64,000 nt of DNA from Flavobacterium sp. NKUCC04_CG (GCF_019345525.1 NZ_JAHKRA010000012.1:1-64000); one strand, 5' to 3'; shown: positions 33,079 through 42,496, counted from the first letter of the stretch. A program made the numbers and translations. The notes: generated from the letters alone by a model not told the origin.

Positions 33079-33795
33079 CTATTTGTAAGTTCCAAAAAGT
33101 CGATCCCAAATCGAGGTGTAAAAACCAAAATTGCGGCTTTCGTACTGATGATGTTGGTTGTGGAATTTGGTGGTTCCCAAAAAACTATAGTCAGCCCATT
33201 TGGGAAAGAACTCCCGATTCAAATGACCTAGGGTTCCCCAAATGAGATTGATGATGATGTATAGAGACAGCGCGTAAACAGAGAAGCTATAGCTGGAAAA
33301 AACCACAATCATCATAAGACCAAAACCGACCGTTTCAAACGGATGTAGTACAAACAGACTTAAATAGTTAGTACTGTTGTGTTCGTGGTGTTTTCGATGC
33401 AATAGTTTGTAGATTATAGGCGTATGCGCAACATAATGGAAAACATACATCAAAAAATCCATGATAAAGATTATAGCCAGCGTTTCTAAGCTAGTTGTAA
33501 TAACGGAATGATGGGTTTTCCAGTTTAAAAAACCTTGTTTCCAGAGGTAAACAGCTAGCAACATCAGCAGACAATTGAGAGATACGGTTAATATGCTCAG
33601 GTAGATGTCGGAGCGGTTGATAGGGTGGTCCAGTGGCTGCAATTTGTTTTTGCGACAGCTTTTGTCGATAAATACATATAAGGAGATAGATAGTAAAAAA
33701 AGAAATACATTGGAAATCAGACTAAAAATGATCCATGTTTTAGTGGAAAAATTTTCGATGATAGCAATCAAATTCATCTTCTGGGCATTTGGCAT
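33079..33795 (-). CDS. Sterol desaturase/fatty acid hydroxylase family protein
   Basis: A 238-residue membrane protein with four or so helices and the three histidine boxes of the di-iron hydroxylase superfamily: HYVAH, HRKHHEHN and HNQHHQYE. Family members hydroxylate or desaturate lipids, carotenoids or sterols. The substrate here is unknown. The 244 bases on its downstream side (32835-33078) show no gene. Confidence 0.87.
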   Translation of the reverse strand: MPNAQKMNLIAIIENFSTKTWIIFSLISNVFLFLLSISLYVFIDKSCRKNKLQPLDHPINRSDIYLSILTVSLNCLLMLLAVYLWKQGFLNWKTHHSVITTSLETLAIIFIMDFLMYVFHYVAHTPIIYKLLHRKHHEHNSTNYLSLFVLHPFETVGFGLMMIVVFSSYSFSVYALSLYIIINLIWGTLGHLNREFFPKWADYSFLGTTKFHNQHHQYESRNFGFYTSIWDRLFGTYK

Positions 33796-34039
33796 TAATG
33801 CACAAAAATACGAAATTCACAACCCCGCCCAACACAAAGATTTTACAATGGATGTCCAACATTTCCCGATTAAAGGTTTACTAATTTATTTTTTTAATAG
33901 TTAATCGCTTGTAATAATTTTTGTTTTTTATAACAACTTAGTTAGTTTTAGAAGTATTTAACTAAAAGTGTGGTTTCCATTTGTAACTCACCGTTAATTA
34001 TAGGTATATTTACTATTATAATAACAAAACACATTCCTT

Positions 34040-35089
34040 ATGAAAAAATTATCACTTTTGTCGCTGTTTTTGTGCTTTATAGTTGCTGGATTTTGGTCCG
34101 CTGCTGAAGCTTGTACCCGTGTTGTCTATAAAGGACCTAACGGAACGGTAATTACTGCGCGTTCGATGGATTGGAAAGACGATATACAAGCCAATTTGTG
34201 GGTGTTTCCGAAAGGTATGCAACGCAGTGGGGAAGTTGGACCCAATTCTGTTAACTGGCAATCTAAATACGGCAGTGTTATTAGTACAGCTTGGGATATT
34301 GCTACAGCAGACGGTATGAATGAAAAGGGTTTGGTGGCCAATATTTTGTGGTTGGTTGAATCGGAATATCCTAAATTCGATGGAAAAGGCAATAAAAAGG
34401 GGATTTCGATTGCTACATGGGCACAATATGTCTTAGATAATTTTGCAACGGTGGATGAAGCTGTAAAGCATTTGGAAAAAGAACCTTTTGTAGTGGTTAG
34501 TGATTATATACCCGGAACTCAAAAATTTACGACATTGCATTTATCTATTTCTGATGCGAAAGGCGATAATGCCATTTTCGAATACATCAATGGAAAATTG
34601 ATGATACATCACGATCCATCTTATACGGTAATGACCAATTCTCCTGTATTTAACGAGCAATTGGCTTTGAATAGTTATTGGAAGGGAATTCCGGGCACCA
34701 TTATGTTACCGGGCACCAATCGTGCAGCAGACCGTTTTGTAAGAGCTTCTTATTACATCAACGCCATTCCTCAAACAGATCATGTGCGCAATGCGATAGC
34801 CAGTGTGTTTAGTGTGATTCGAAATTGTTCGGTGCCGTTTGGAATTTCGTCTGAACAAGAGCCTAATATTTCTTCAACGCGTTGGCGTTCGGTTTCCGAT
34901 CAAAAGAATTTGGTGTACTATTTTGAAACTGTACAAACGCCAAATACTTTTTGGGTAGATCTTAAAGATTTTGATTTAAGTACAAAAGGGAAGGTAATGA
35001 AATTGAGTTTAGATGATTATAAAACCTATAATGGAAAAACCAATAAGGACTTTAAAGTAGCGGAAGCATTTAAGTTTTTGGGAATTTAA
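34040..35089 (+). CDS. Exported choloylglycine hydrolase/penicillin V acylase family enzyme
   Basis: A 349-residue protein with a signal peptide (MKKLSLLSLFLCFIVAGFWS) cut just before Cys25 in EACTRVVYKG. That cysteine is the N-terminal nucleophile of the Ntn-hydrolase fold. ARSMDW follows, then TNSPVFNEQL in the expected substrate-pocket position. The family cleaves linear amide bonds in bile salts, penicillin V or acyl-homoserine lactones. In a probably environmental flavobacterium the physiological substrate is open. Confidence 0.88.
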   Translation: MKKLSLLSLFLCFIVAGFWSAAEACTRVVYKGPNGTVITARSMDWKDDIQANLWVFPKGMQRSGEVGPNSVNWQSKYGSVISTAWDIATADGMNEKGLVANILWLVESEYPKFDGKGNKKGISIATWAQYVLDNFATVDEAVKHLEKEPFVVVSDYIPGTQKFTTLHLSISDAKGDNAIFEYINGKLMIHHDPSYTVMTNSPVFNEQLALNSYWKGIPGTIMLPGTNRAADRFVRASYYINAIPQTDHVRNAIASVFSVIRNCSVPFGISSEQEPNISSTRWRSVSDQKNLVYYFETVQTPNTFWVDLKDFDLSTKGKVMKLSLDDYKTYNGKTNKDFKVAEAFKFLGI

Positions 35090-35121
35090 AGTACTTTTTT
35101 ACTAAATGGTTAGACAAAGAA

Positions 35122-35160
35122 AACAGCAAGGGATTCTGATATTTGGAATCCCTTGCTGTT
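35122..35160. terminator. Intrinsic terminator, 15-bp stem
   Basis: AACAGCAAGGGATTC (35122-35136) pairs with 35146-35160 and is followed by seven T residues. It ends the acylase-family gene. Confidence 0.85.
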
Positions 35161-35192
35161 TTTTTATATAATACATAAGGAAGTTACGGTTG

Positions 35193-35633
35193 TTAAAGGA
35201 AAAAAAGTAAACCATGTGAAACCGCTAAAAATAAACACAAAGGACTAAAGTACTTACTGTCCATCTGGGCAAAGTAAGATTCTTTAAATCGTTTGCTAAA
35301 TCCAACATACCGAAAATCTCCACAGCAGCGTAAAGCAAATATTACAGCGATAAAAAAGATGGCATATTTTAAGTATGCTACGTCTAGTTCCATAGAAACC
35401 CACCCTGTATATGTTAGGTTAATCCACCCGAATAACCACAAGCCTACAGCGACGACTAAAGTTCCCAACTTACTCGGTTGAAATGTTTTTATACCCTTTT
35501 CATTAGTGGGTACTGCAGCATTCATTCCCCATATACCTCCAAGTACCCAATAGATATGGATACCGCCCAATAGAGCGAATACCAAAGCATTAAAAAGTGC
35601 TAAAATCGACATCGTTTTTTGTTTTGCTATCAA
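35193..35633 (-). CDS. DUF3995 membrane protein
   Basis: A 146-residue protein with four membrane helices. The segment GDFRYVGFSKRFKESYFAQMDSKYFSPLCLFLA is split by the signature of DUF3995 (GDFRYVGF, then YFSPLCL). Function is unknown for the family. It stands alone between two terminated or divergent genes. Confidence 0.8.
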   Translation of the reverse strand: MIAKQKTMSILALFNALVFALLGGIHIYWVLGGIWGMNAAVPTNEKGIKTFQPSKLGTLVVAVGLWLFGWINLTYTGWVSMELDVAYLKYAIFFIAVIFALRCCGDFRYVGFSKRFKESYFAQMDSKYFSPLCLFLAVSHGLLFFL

Positions 35634-35710
35634 AGTTAACGAATATAGGACGTTTTAAAAGTTTTTTCAGTCAATATTTAAAAGTTAAATAAGCTTGTAA
35701 AAACCGAAGT

Positions 35711-36247
35711 TTAAGATAGGTCTAGGGCAAATTCGATATAGGCTTTTGCGCTTTTTTGTACAACTTCTGGAGTGGGGTGGTATTCTACGTCGTACCAAGT
35801 AAAAATATCGATTAATTCGGCTTCTATGTATTGAGCGGTAACCTTAAAAGGCAAGCAAAGTTGTTCGATGGTTACGCCATACAAACCGTCTTCGCGATAA
35901 TCTTCTTCTTTGATTCCAGCAGAAATAGCTAAAGCCAATTTTTTACCCCTCATTTTGTCTCCAGTAGAACCGTAGGCCCAACCGTGTAGCAATACTTCAT
36001 CGAGCCATTGCTTTAGTAAAGGAGGACAGTTAAACCAATACAAGGGAAATTGAAATATAATAATATCATGTGCTTCAACGAGTTTTTGCTCGTATTTGAT
36101 GTCTATTACGCCATCGGGATACTTCTCATATAAGGGGTGAACCGTAAACTGTTTGGGGTGTTTTTTCAACTCCCTCATCCAGAGGTTGTTTACTAAGGAT
36201 TTCTCCATATTAGGATGAGTAATAATAACCAGTTTTTTCATAAGCAT
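35711..36247 (-). CDS. NAD(P)H quinone/flavin oxidoreductase, flavodoxin fold
   Basis: A 178-residue protein of the MdaB/KefF/NQO1-like family, with KLVIITHPNMEKS at the FMN phosphate site and FQFPLYWFNCPPLLKQWLDE followed by AYG, the family signature. These enzymes carry out two-electron reduction of quinones. It is divergent from an HxlR regulator with a redox-type cysteine, the usual arrangement for an electrophile-inducible reductase. The start could also be the ATG two codons downstream (36241). Confidence 0.87.
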   Translation of the reverse strand: MLMKKLVIITHPNMEKSLVNNLWMRELKKHPKQFTVHPLYEKYPDGVIDIKYEQKLVEAHDIIIFQFPLYWFNCPPLLKQWLDEVLLHGWAYGSTGDKMRGKKLALAISAGIKEEDYREDGLYGVTIEQLCLPFKVTAQYIEAELIDIFTWYDVEYHPTPEVVQKSAKAYIEFALDLS

Positions 36248-36409
36248 TTTATTTAGACTACAAAGTTAAGAGCATTTGATAGGATAGGCAATAAGAGGTA
36301 AAATTCTATCTAAGTGATAAAATTAGCACCGTGAATATTTTATATATGCTAGGCATAAGTACGTAGGACCTTGTTTTATTATTTGTATTTTTAACAAAAT
36401 TAGAGTTAT

Positions 36410-36769
36410 ATGTATCAAAGGAAAATACCCTTGGATTTCGACTGTGGAACAGGTATCGCTATCGAAGTAATTATTTCTAAATGGAAGTTTTGTATTTTAC
36501 AAGAAATCAATAAGGGAATCAGTAGACCAAAAGACTTGATGGAAGCTATTCCGGATATTACTAAACGGGTGTTACACGAGCAATTAAAACAATTGGAATT
36601 TCACGGTATCGTTTCTAAACATATTTATCCGGAAGTACCGCCAAAAGTAGAATATTCGATTACCGAAATAGGTATGCAGGCATTACCCATTGTTCAGGCA
36701 GTTAATCAATGGGGGTTAGATTTTGCACCTCGTTTAAAAACGATTTTAAACAGCGAGAACGAGGCGTAA
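36410..36769 (+). CDS. HxlR-family transcriptional regulator
   Basis: A 119-residue winged-helix protein (ISKWKFCILQEINKGISR, ITKRVLHEQLKQLEFHGIV, KVEYSITEIGMQALPIV). Cys12 lies in the N-terminal arm (DFDCG), the position used for thiol sensing in HypR, YodB and QorR. It is divergent from the quinone-reductase-like gene; the 162 bases between them must hold the shared promoters. Control of that reductase is inferred. Confidence 0.88.
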   Translation: MYQRKIPLDFDCGTGIAIEVIISKWKFCILQEINKGISRPKDLMEAIPDITKRVLHEQLKQLEFHGIVSKHIYPEVPPKVEYSITEIGMQALPIVQAVNQWGLDFAPRLKTILNSENEA

Positions 36770-36774
36770 AAAAA

Positions 36775-36793
36775 AACTCCCTAAGTGGGAGTT
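36775..36793. terminator. Bidirectional terminator between hxlR-type gene and DUF4252 gene
   Basis: AACTCCC / GGGAGTT with a 5-base loop, A-run before and T-run after. It lies between the two convergent stop codons. Confidence 0.7.
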
Positions 36794-36799
36794 CGTTTT

Positions 36800-37333
36800 T
36801 TATTGGTTTGAAGCCTTTTTCAAAGCAGAGCCGCCGGGAAGATTCATTTTATCTGTAATAGCCGATATTTCATTAAGGCTAAAATTACCAGTTAACATTA
36901 ATATAATAGTCTCTGCTTGTCCAGTTCCATCAGAAAACATCAATAATTGCTTGATGCTATTGGCTGTTGCTCCTGGATTGACATATATTTTAACCTTAGC
37001 ACCTTGATCGGTTATGGTCATCAAGTTATCAAAGGTTTTTGATTGCACAAAATTATCGGTAGCCAACTTCATGTCGGCGCTTAAGGCACTGTTTTTTGTA
37101 GAGTAAACCTTCAGCGTTTCCAGTTTTTTAATCAGGCTTAAATAGGCTTGATTTTCTTTGTTTGACGTATCCATCTTTACGTTAGCCATCATGTCAAACA
37201 TCTTTTTGTTGACATTGATGGTACTCACTTTATCGTTGTCGTCAAATTTATTAAATTCCGCTTGAGCAAAAGCGGTTAAGCTCATTAAAGAGAAACTCAC
37301 AACGCTTATGATATTTTTGTAATTATTTTTCAT
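36800..37333 (-). CDS. DUF4252 exported protein
   Basis: A 177-residue protein with a signal peptide (up to SLTAFAQ) and the DUF4252 body (FDMMANVKMDT, LKVYSTKN, VKIYVNPGATANSIKQLLMF, ETIILMLTGNFSLNEISAI). Function unknown. Elsewhere in the phylum such genes follow a sigma factor and anti-sigma gene; here only a small membrane protein precedes it, overlapping by 11 bases. Confidence 0.8.
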   Translation of the reverse strand: MKNNYKNIISVVSFSLMSLTAFAQAEFNKFDDNDKVSTINVNKKMFDMMANVKMDTSNKENQAYLSLIKKLETLKVYSTKNSALSADMKLATDNFVQSKTFDNLMTITDQGAKVKIYVNPGATANSIKQLLMFSDGTGQAETIILMLTGNFSLNEISAITDKMNLPGGSALKKASNQ

Positions 37334-37574
37334 GATTGTTTTTTTTAATAGAATCCAGACCTTTGTTTACTTGTGTCGATAGTAAATGTAATGCTTTTTC
37401 GGTTTCAACAATAGATTGAGAATCCGGCATAAGGGTCGTGTTTTCTAGTGTTTGTTCTTTTTTCTTCTTTATATTGATATAAGTCAATCCTATTGGTACT
37501 AGAAATAGCAAACCTAAGCCAATTATCAATAAGCTTTTTTTAGAAGGTGATGATGTTGTTTTTTGGGTATTCAA
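37323..37574 (-). CDS. Small single-pass membrane protein upstream of DUF4252 gene
   Basis: An 83-residue protein with one membrane helix (LLIIGLGLLFLVPIGLTYI, about 16-34) and a charged helical C-terminal part. Its end overlaps the DUF4252 start. It might be a reduced anti-sigma-like factor, but no domain is recognisable. Confidence 0.6.
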   Translation of the reverse strand: MNTQKTTSSPSKKSLLIIGLGLLFLVPIGLTYINIKKKKEQTLENTTLMPDSQSIVETEKALHLLSTQVNKGLDSIKKNNHEK

Positions 37575-37645
37575 AATATTCGTTTTTTTTAAAAATTAAA
37601 GTTCTTAGCTACTCCTATAGTAATATAAGCAAATTCTTTGCCATA

Positions 37646-37679
37646 AAAAAATGCTTTTCACTACTGAAAAGCATTTTTT
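37646..37679. terminator. Intrinsic terminator, 15-bp stem
   Basis: AAAAAATGCTTTTCA pairs with TGAAAAGCATTTTTT around CTAC. It ends the YncE-like gene on the - strand and separates it from the DUF4252 operon. Confidence 0.85.
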
Positions 37680-37698
37680 ATGGTTTTTTCTAAAACGT

Positions 37699-38718
37699 TT
37701 AGTTTTTGTAGAAGTTATTGGTGTTAATTCCGCCATCAAAAGAGTTGATTTTTTTACCTTGTAAATCATATACCACTACAGCACTTTTTGATTTAAAGTC
37801 TAACGCATCGGCAGTGAATACACGTCCGTTAATCACGTCAAAAGCATAAAGGAAACCGTATCCTGATCCTTTAACGGTAAATAAAGGTTTGTAATCTACG
37901 GTAGTAGCTAAAGGTTTCCATGAAAATACGGTACCGTTAGATACATAATAAAGCATGTTTTGATCCACTCTTAATTTTTGACCGTTGGGAACTTTTGTAG
38001 AAGTAAAAGAAGTAATTACTTTATCGTTTTCAGTATTGATTTTATAATAATTAGTACGAGTATCAATACTGCTTATCGCATATACGAAACCGGTATTGGC
38101 AACGATATCTTGTAAGGCATCGGCTACTTTTATAGTAGAGGAGATTTCATCGGTAGCTGCATTGATAACAACGATTTCATTTCCAAAACCGAAAGCTGCC
38201 TTTTGAACGTAGATTTTATTGTTTTCGGAAACAACACGTTCTACAGGACCGTTTAATTTTATTTCTTTAATAAACTGATAATTTTCACTGTTGTAAATCG
38301 TAACGGATTTACTGCCTGCATTGGTTACATAAATTTTACCAGCTGCAAATGCAACAGAACGCGGTTGGTCGATATTTTCTTGTAGGGTAACAACTTTTTC
38401 AAAACTATAGCGATTAACAACTTCTACCTTGTTGGAGTTATTGACTACAATAAAAGCTTTATCGTTTAAGAACCCCATACTTTGAGCTACATCACCCAAT
38501 ACCGATTCGTCGTTGGTGTAGATATTGCGTTTTATGTCGGTAAGGCTATTACTAACAGCGTCAACGCTAGAGTTGGATGCACCAAAACCTCCTTCATTTA
38601 ACATTAAAATGGTATTGCTGTAATTGTCCTTTATTGGATCGATTACGAAGGCATCATCCGATTTGCTACATGAAATAAAAAAGGAGACAGACAGTGCTAA
38701 AAGAATTATTTTTTTCAT
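37699..38718 (-). CDS. YncE/DUF5074-type beta-propeller lipoprotein, BtuG-like
   Basis: A 339-residue lipoprotein (lipobox SFFISC, Cys17). The body consists of propeller blades of the YncE type (NVYV-like IYVTNAGSKSVTIYNSEN; VVNNSNKVEVVNRYSFEKV). In Bacteroidota such surface propellers accompany TonB receptors for cobalamin; BtuG is one and binds B12 very tightly. Here it is divergent from a binding protein and FecCD permease. Cobalamin or iron-chelate binding at the cell surface is inferred; the TonB receptor is not in the window. Confidence 0.72.
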   Translation of the reverse strand: MKKIILLALSVSFFISCSKSDDAFVIDPIKDNYSNTILMLNEGGFGASNSSVDAVSNSLTDIKRNIYTNDESVLGDVAQSMGFLNDKAFIVVNNSNKVEVVNRYSFEKVVTLQENIDQPRSVAFAAGKIYVTNAGSKSVTIYNSENYQFIKEIKLNGPVERVVSENNKIYVQKAAFGFGNEIVVINAATDEISSTIKVADALQDIVANTGFVYAISSIDTRTNYYKINTENDKVITSFTSTKVPNGQKLRVDQNMLYYVSNGTVFSWKPLATTVDYKPLFTVKGSGYGFLYAFDVINGRVFTADALDFKSKSAVVVYDLQGKKINSFDGGINTNNFYKN

Positions 38719-39017
38719 TTTAAAAATTGGTTTTGTGTTGAATCAATATTGGTATGCTAAATGCTAAATTTCGTTTTAACAAAATATAAACATTATTTTG
38801 CTTTTTCAAAATTATACTGAATTATTAAAATAACAAGTTTTCTGTGGTTTTTTTTACCGATAATCGTCAATTTTGTTTTTTTAACTTCAAAAACTAACCT
38901 TTTAAAGGGGTTTTTCGATTCTAAAGTTAAAATAAAGACCGATTTTACCTGCTATCAAGCTTGAATTCCAATATATTTTTTCGCAAAATAAGCCTACATT
39001 TGTAAAAATCATAGCCG
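38719..39017. other. Divergent promoter region, no B12 riboswitch seen
   Basis: 299 AT-rich bases between the divergent uptake genes. A TACATTTG -7 element at 38995-39002 serves the binding-protein gene. I looked for a cobalamin riboswitch (GCCACTG box and long paired leader) and found none. Confidence 0.5.
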
Positions 39018-40151
39018 ATGAAAAAGTTTTTCCCTAGTATTTTTGTTTTATTTTTATTAGTTGCCGTTGGTTGTAAGCAGAAAGAAGCAACCGAAAAGAC
39101 CATAACGGCGACCAACTCCATTCGTTATGCCGATGGATTTGAATTGTATGAATACAAAAATTTCTCGGTGCTTAAGGTCACACGACCTTGGCCTGGAGCA
39201 ACTGAAAATCTGACTTATATATTAAAAAAGAATGCTGTTGCTATACCGGATTCCCTTTCTAAGTTTCCAACGATCTCGGTTCCAATAAAATCGGTTTTAG
39301 TAACTTCTACGACTCATTTACCGGCTTTGGAAATCTTAGATGAATTAACTGCTTTAAAGGGATTCCCTGGATTGGATTATATTTCTTCCGATTTGGTTCG
39401 CGCTAAGATAGAAGCGGGTAGTATTCGTGAAATCGGTAAAAACGAAACCTTAAATACGGAAATAGTACTAGATGTGGATCCGGATGTGCTAGTAGCCTTT
39501 GGAATGGACGGAAATAATCAGGTGCTAAACACTTTGGAAAAGTCTGGAATTCAAGTGGTTTATAATGGCGACTGGGCCGAGCAAACACCACTGGGTAAAG
39601 CGGAATGGATAAAGTTTTTTGGTGCCCTTTTTAATAAAGGTGATGTAGCAGAGCGAACTTTTACAACCATTGAGAACAACTATAAGGAAACCTTAGAAAA
39701 AATCAGTACAGCTAAAACCAAACCTACAGTGGTAAGTGGTGCTATGTATCAAGACGTTTGGTATTTGCCACAAGGTCAAAGTTGGGCTGCAGTTTTTTTT
39801 AACGATGCTCAAGCCGATTACCTGTGGAAATCAAGTGAGGGTACAGGGAGTTTGTCACTGTCTTTTGAAGCGGTTTACGACCGGGCAAAAAATGCAGATT
39901 TTTGGATTAATCCAGCTCAATTCGAAACCTTAGCGCAATTGAAAAAAGCCAATCCACATTATGCTAATTTTGAAGCTTTTAAAAACAAAGAAGTCTATTC
40001 TTTCGTTGGAAAAAAGGGAAAAACAGGAGGTGTGTTGTTTTATGAATTGGGACCGACCAGACCCGATTTAGTTTTAAAAGATTTAATCTCTATTATTCAT
40101 CCCGAAATATTCCCCGATTATCAACGAACTTTTTATGAAAGACTCCAGTAA
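39018..40151 (+). CDS. ABC transporter substrate-binding lipoprotein (iron-chelate/cobalamin type)
   Basis: A 377-residue lipoprotein (VAVGC, Cys19) with the two-lobed class III binding-protein fold: VLVTSTTHLPALEIL, VLDVDPDVLVAFG, VVYNGDWAEQTPLGKAEWIKFFG. It hands its ligand to the permease encoded next, whose start lies within its last 17 bases. The ligand may be a siderophore, heme or cobalamin. No ATPase follows. Confidence 0.85.
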   Translation: MKKFFPSIFVLFLLVAVGCKQKEATEKTITATNSIRYADGFELYEYKNFSVLKVTRPWPGATENLTYILKKNAVAIPDSLSKFPTISVPIKSVLVTSTTHLPALEILDELTALKGFPGLDYISSDLVRAKIEAGSIREIGKNETLNTEIVLDVDPDVLVAFGMDGNNQVLNTLEKSGIQVVYNGDWAEQTPLGKAEWIKFFGALFNKGDVAERTFTTIENNYKETLEKISTAKTKPTVVSGAMYQDVWYLPQGQSWAAVFFNDAQADYLWKSSEGTGSLSLSFEAVYDRAKNADFWINPAQFETLAQLKKANPHYANFEAFKNKEVYSFVGKKGKTGGVLFYELGPTRPDLVLKDLISIIHPEIFPDYQRTFYERLQ

Positions 40152-41169
40152 AAATAACGGCTCGTCTACATCTTTTTGGATTATAGTATTACTAATCGTT
40201 TTGTGTTTTTGCTTTATAGCCAATATTTGTATGGGAGCTATCTATATACCGTTTAAACAAGTTCTACTTTTGTTGATGGGGCAGGGCATAGAGCGCGAAA
40301 GTTGGGAATACATTATTTTAAATTATCGCTTTCCCAAAGCCATAATTGCGGTATTGGTCGGAATAGCCTTATCGGTCAGTGGGCTGATGATGCAAACTTT
40401 ATTTCGAAATCCAATGGCCGACTCTTATGTGTTGGGACTGAGCTCAGGTGCTAGTTTAGGTGTGGCTATCGTTATTTTAGGTGCATCCTTTCTACCGGTT
40501 TATCTTCAAGGTTTTTTTATTTCTTCTGGAGGAATAGTAGCTGCTTCCATCTTGGGTAGTTTCTGTATTCTATTATTGATTTTATTAGTAGCTCGAAAAG
40601 TACAAGATTCGGTGACTTTATTGATTATTGGTTTGATGTTTGGTAGTTTTGCTAGCGCCGTAGTAGGTGTGTTAACCTATTTTAGTACAGCAGAACAACT
40701 TAAGCGATATACGTTTTGGGCCATGGGTAGTTTAGGGAATTTAGACTGGAATATTGTTTTCTTTTTTACTGTAGCCGTTTTAGTAGGACTAGCTTTTACT
40801 TTTATGTCTTTTAAAGCATTAGATTCTTTGTTGCTTGGAGAGCGGTATGCTGCCAGTTTGGGAATACACGTCAAACGTGCACGTATTTTAATTATTTTGG
40901 CAACGAGTATTTTATCTGGTGTTTCTACTGCTTTTGTCGGACCTATAGCTTTTGTCGGATTGGCTGTACCTCATATAGCAAGAATATTGTTTAAAACCAG
41001 TAGTCATAAAGTGTTGTGCCTGGCTTCTATGCTTTTGGGCGCTATACTTATGTTGATTTGTGATATGATTACTCAATATCCTGGGCAAGCTTTTGTATTG
41101 CCTATTAATGCCATAACTTCGATTCTTGGAGCTCCTGTTGTTATTTGGTTGATTTTGAAAAAAAATTAA
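40135..41169 (+). CDS. FecCD/BtuC-family ABC permease
   Basis: A 344-residue membrane protein with about ten helices; YRFPKAIIAVLVGIALSVSG, RNPMADSYVLGLSSGAS and FVGPIAFVGLAVPHIAR are the family motifs, the last one contacting the ATPase. It forms the import pore for an iron-chelate or cobalamin. It overlaps the binding-protein gene by 17 bases. The ATPase is presumably encoded elsewhere, possibly at 22683-23474. Confidence 0.9.
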   Translation: MKDSSKNNGSSTSFWIIVLLIVLCFCFIANICMGAIYIPFKQVLLLLMGQGIERESWEYIILNYRFPKAIIAVLVGIALSVSGLMMQTLFRNPMADSYVLGLSSGASLGVAIVILGASFLPVYLQGFFISSGGIVAASILGSFCILLLILLVARKVQDSVTLLIIGLMFGSFASAVVGVLTYFSTAEQLKRYTFWAMGSLGNLDWNIVFFFTVAVLVGLAFTFMSFKALDSLLLGERYAASLGIHVKRARILIILATSILSGVSTAFVGPIAFVGLAVPHIARILFKTSSHKVLCLASMLLGAILMLICDMITQYPGQAFVLPINAITSILGAPVVIWLILKKN

Positions 41170-41338
41170 TTTATAAGTCGTAACTATAAATAAAGCGAGC
41201 TGCAATTAGCAATGGGCACCGCTTTGAAATAAATAACAATTAGAACATCTTATGCGCTGGAAAGTGAAGCTGTAACTAGACGAATGGAACACGAGAAGAA
41301 TCTGCTTAAAAAAAACAGTAGATTGTGTAGATTTCAAT

Positions 41339-41346
41339 TATCTTTG
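41339..41346 (+). promoter_or_regulatory. Promoter -7 element of tgt
   Basis: TATCTTTG fits TAnnTTTG and lies 20 bases before the tgt start codon. Confidence 0.45.
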
Positions 41347-41365
41347 CGAATTGTAAAAAGGCATT

Positions 41366-42496
41366 ATGACATTCGATTTATTACATACCGATCCGCAATC
41401 CAGAGCTAGGGCTGGAAAAATAACTACTGATCACGGGGTTATTGAAACGCCAATTTTTATGCCAGTGGGAACTGTTGCTACTGTAAAAGGAGTACACCAA
41501 CGCGAGCTAAAAAACGACATCAAGCCGGATATTATTCTAGGAAATACATATCATTTATACTTACGACCGCAAACAGCTATTTTAGAAAAAGCAGGTGGTT
41601 TGCATAAATTCATGAACTGGGATAGTAATATCCTAACAGATAGTGGAGGGTTTCAAGTGTATTCTTTGTCTGCTAATAGAAAGATAAAAGAAGAAGGCGT
41701 GAAGTTTAAATCGCATATCGATGGGTCTTATCATTTCTTTTCTCCTGAAAATGTAATGGAAATTCAGCGTACTATCGGAGCCGATATTATTATGGCTTTT
41801 GACGAGTGTACACCTTATCCATGTGACTACCGTTATGCAAAACGCTCGATGCATATGACCCACCGTTGGTTGGATCGTTGTATATCACATTTGGAGAAAG
41901 TACCTGTGAAATATGGTTACGACCAAACCTTCTTTCCTATAGTTCAGGGTAGTACCTATAAAGATTTAAGAGCACAATCAGCAGAATACATTGCCAATGC
42001 AGGTGCTGCGGGTAATGCTATTGGTGGTTTGTCTGTTGGAGAGCCGGCAGAGGAAATGTATGCCATGACTGAAATTGTTACCGATATATTGCCTAAAGAT
42101 AAACCTCGCTATTTGATGGGAGTAGGAACTCCAATTAATATCTTGGAAAATATCGCTTTGGGTATTGATATGTTTGACTGTGTGATGCCTACGCGTAATG
42201 CTAGAAATGGGATGTTATTTACGGCAAACGGAATCATAAATATCAAAAATAAAAAGTGGGAAGATGATTTTTCTCCTATAGATGAAATGGGACATACGTA
42301 TGTGGATTTAGAGTATTCTAAGGCCTATTTGCGTCATTTGTTTGCTGCCAATGAGTATTTGGGTAAGCAAATTGCTACCATTCACAATTTGGGCTTTTAT
42401 ATGTGGTTGGTGCGTGAAGCACGTCGACAAATTTTAGCGGGTACCTTTGTACCATGGAAAGAAAAAATGGTAAAACAATTAGGCTATAGACTATAG
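41366..42496 (+). CDS. tgt: tRNA-guanine transglycosylase
   Basis: A 376-residue enzyme that exchanges guanine 34 for the queuosine precursor in tRNAs with GUN anticodons. Catalytic residues are in place: Asp92 in DSGGFQ, Asp146 in AFDEC, GGLSVGEP (220-227) and the nucleophile Asp271 in FDCVMPTRNARNG. The zinc site that normally follows (CxCxxC then His) is not intact: residues 305-322 read IDEMGHTYVDLEYSKAYL with no cysteine. This may be a lineage feature, since the rest is well conserved. It is preceded by a TATCTTTG promoter element. Confidence 0.95.
   Translation: MTFDLLHTDPQSRARAGKITTDHGVIETPIFMPVGTVATVKGVHQRELKNDIKPDIILGNTYHLYLRPQTAILEKAGGLHKFMNWDSNILTDSGGFQVYSLSANRKIKEEGVKFKSHIDGSYHFFSPENVMEIQRTIGADIIMAFDECTPYPCDYRYAKRSMHMTHRWLDRCISHLEKVPVKYGYDQTFFPIVQGSTYKDLRAQSAEYIANAGAAGNAIGGLSVGEPAEEMYAMTEIVTDILPKDKPRYLMGVGTPINILENIALGIDMFDCVMPTRNARNGMLFTANGIINIKNKKWEDDFSPIDEMGHTYVDLEYSKAYLRHLFAANEYLGKQIATIHNLGFYMWLVREARRQILAGTFVPWKEKMVKQLGYRL

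Noticed and set aside
33024..33245. + strand frame opposite the sterol desaturase gene
   Set aside because: It overlaps the well-supported desaturase on the other strand and has no family features.
38719..39017. Cobalamin riboswitch between the BtuG-like and binding-protein genes
   Set aside because: No B12 box or long structured leader could be found on either strand.
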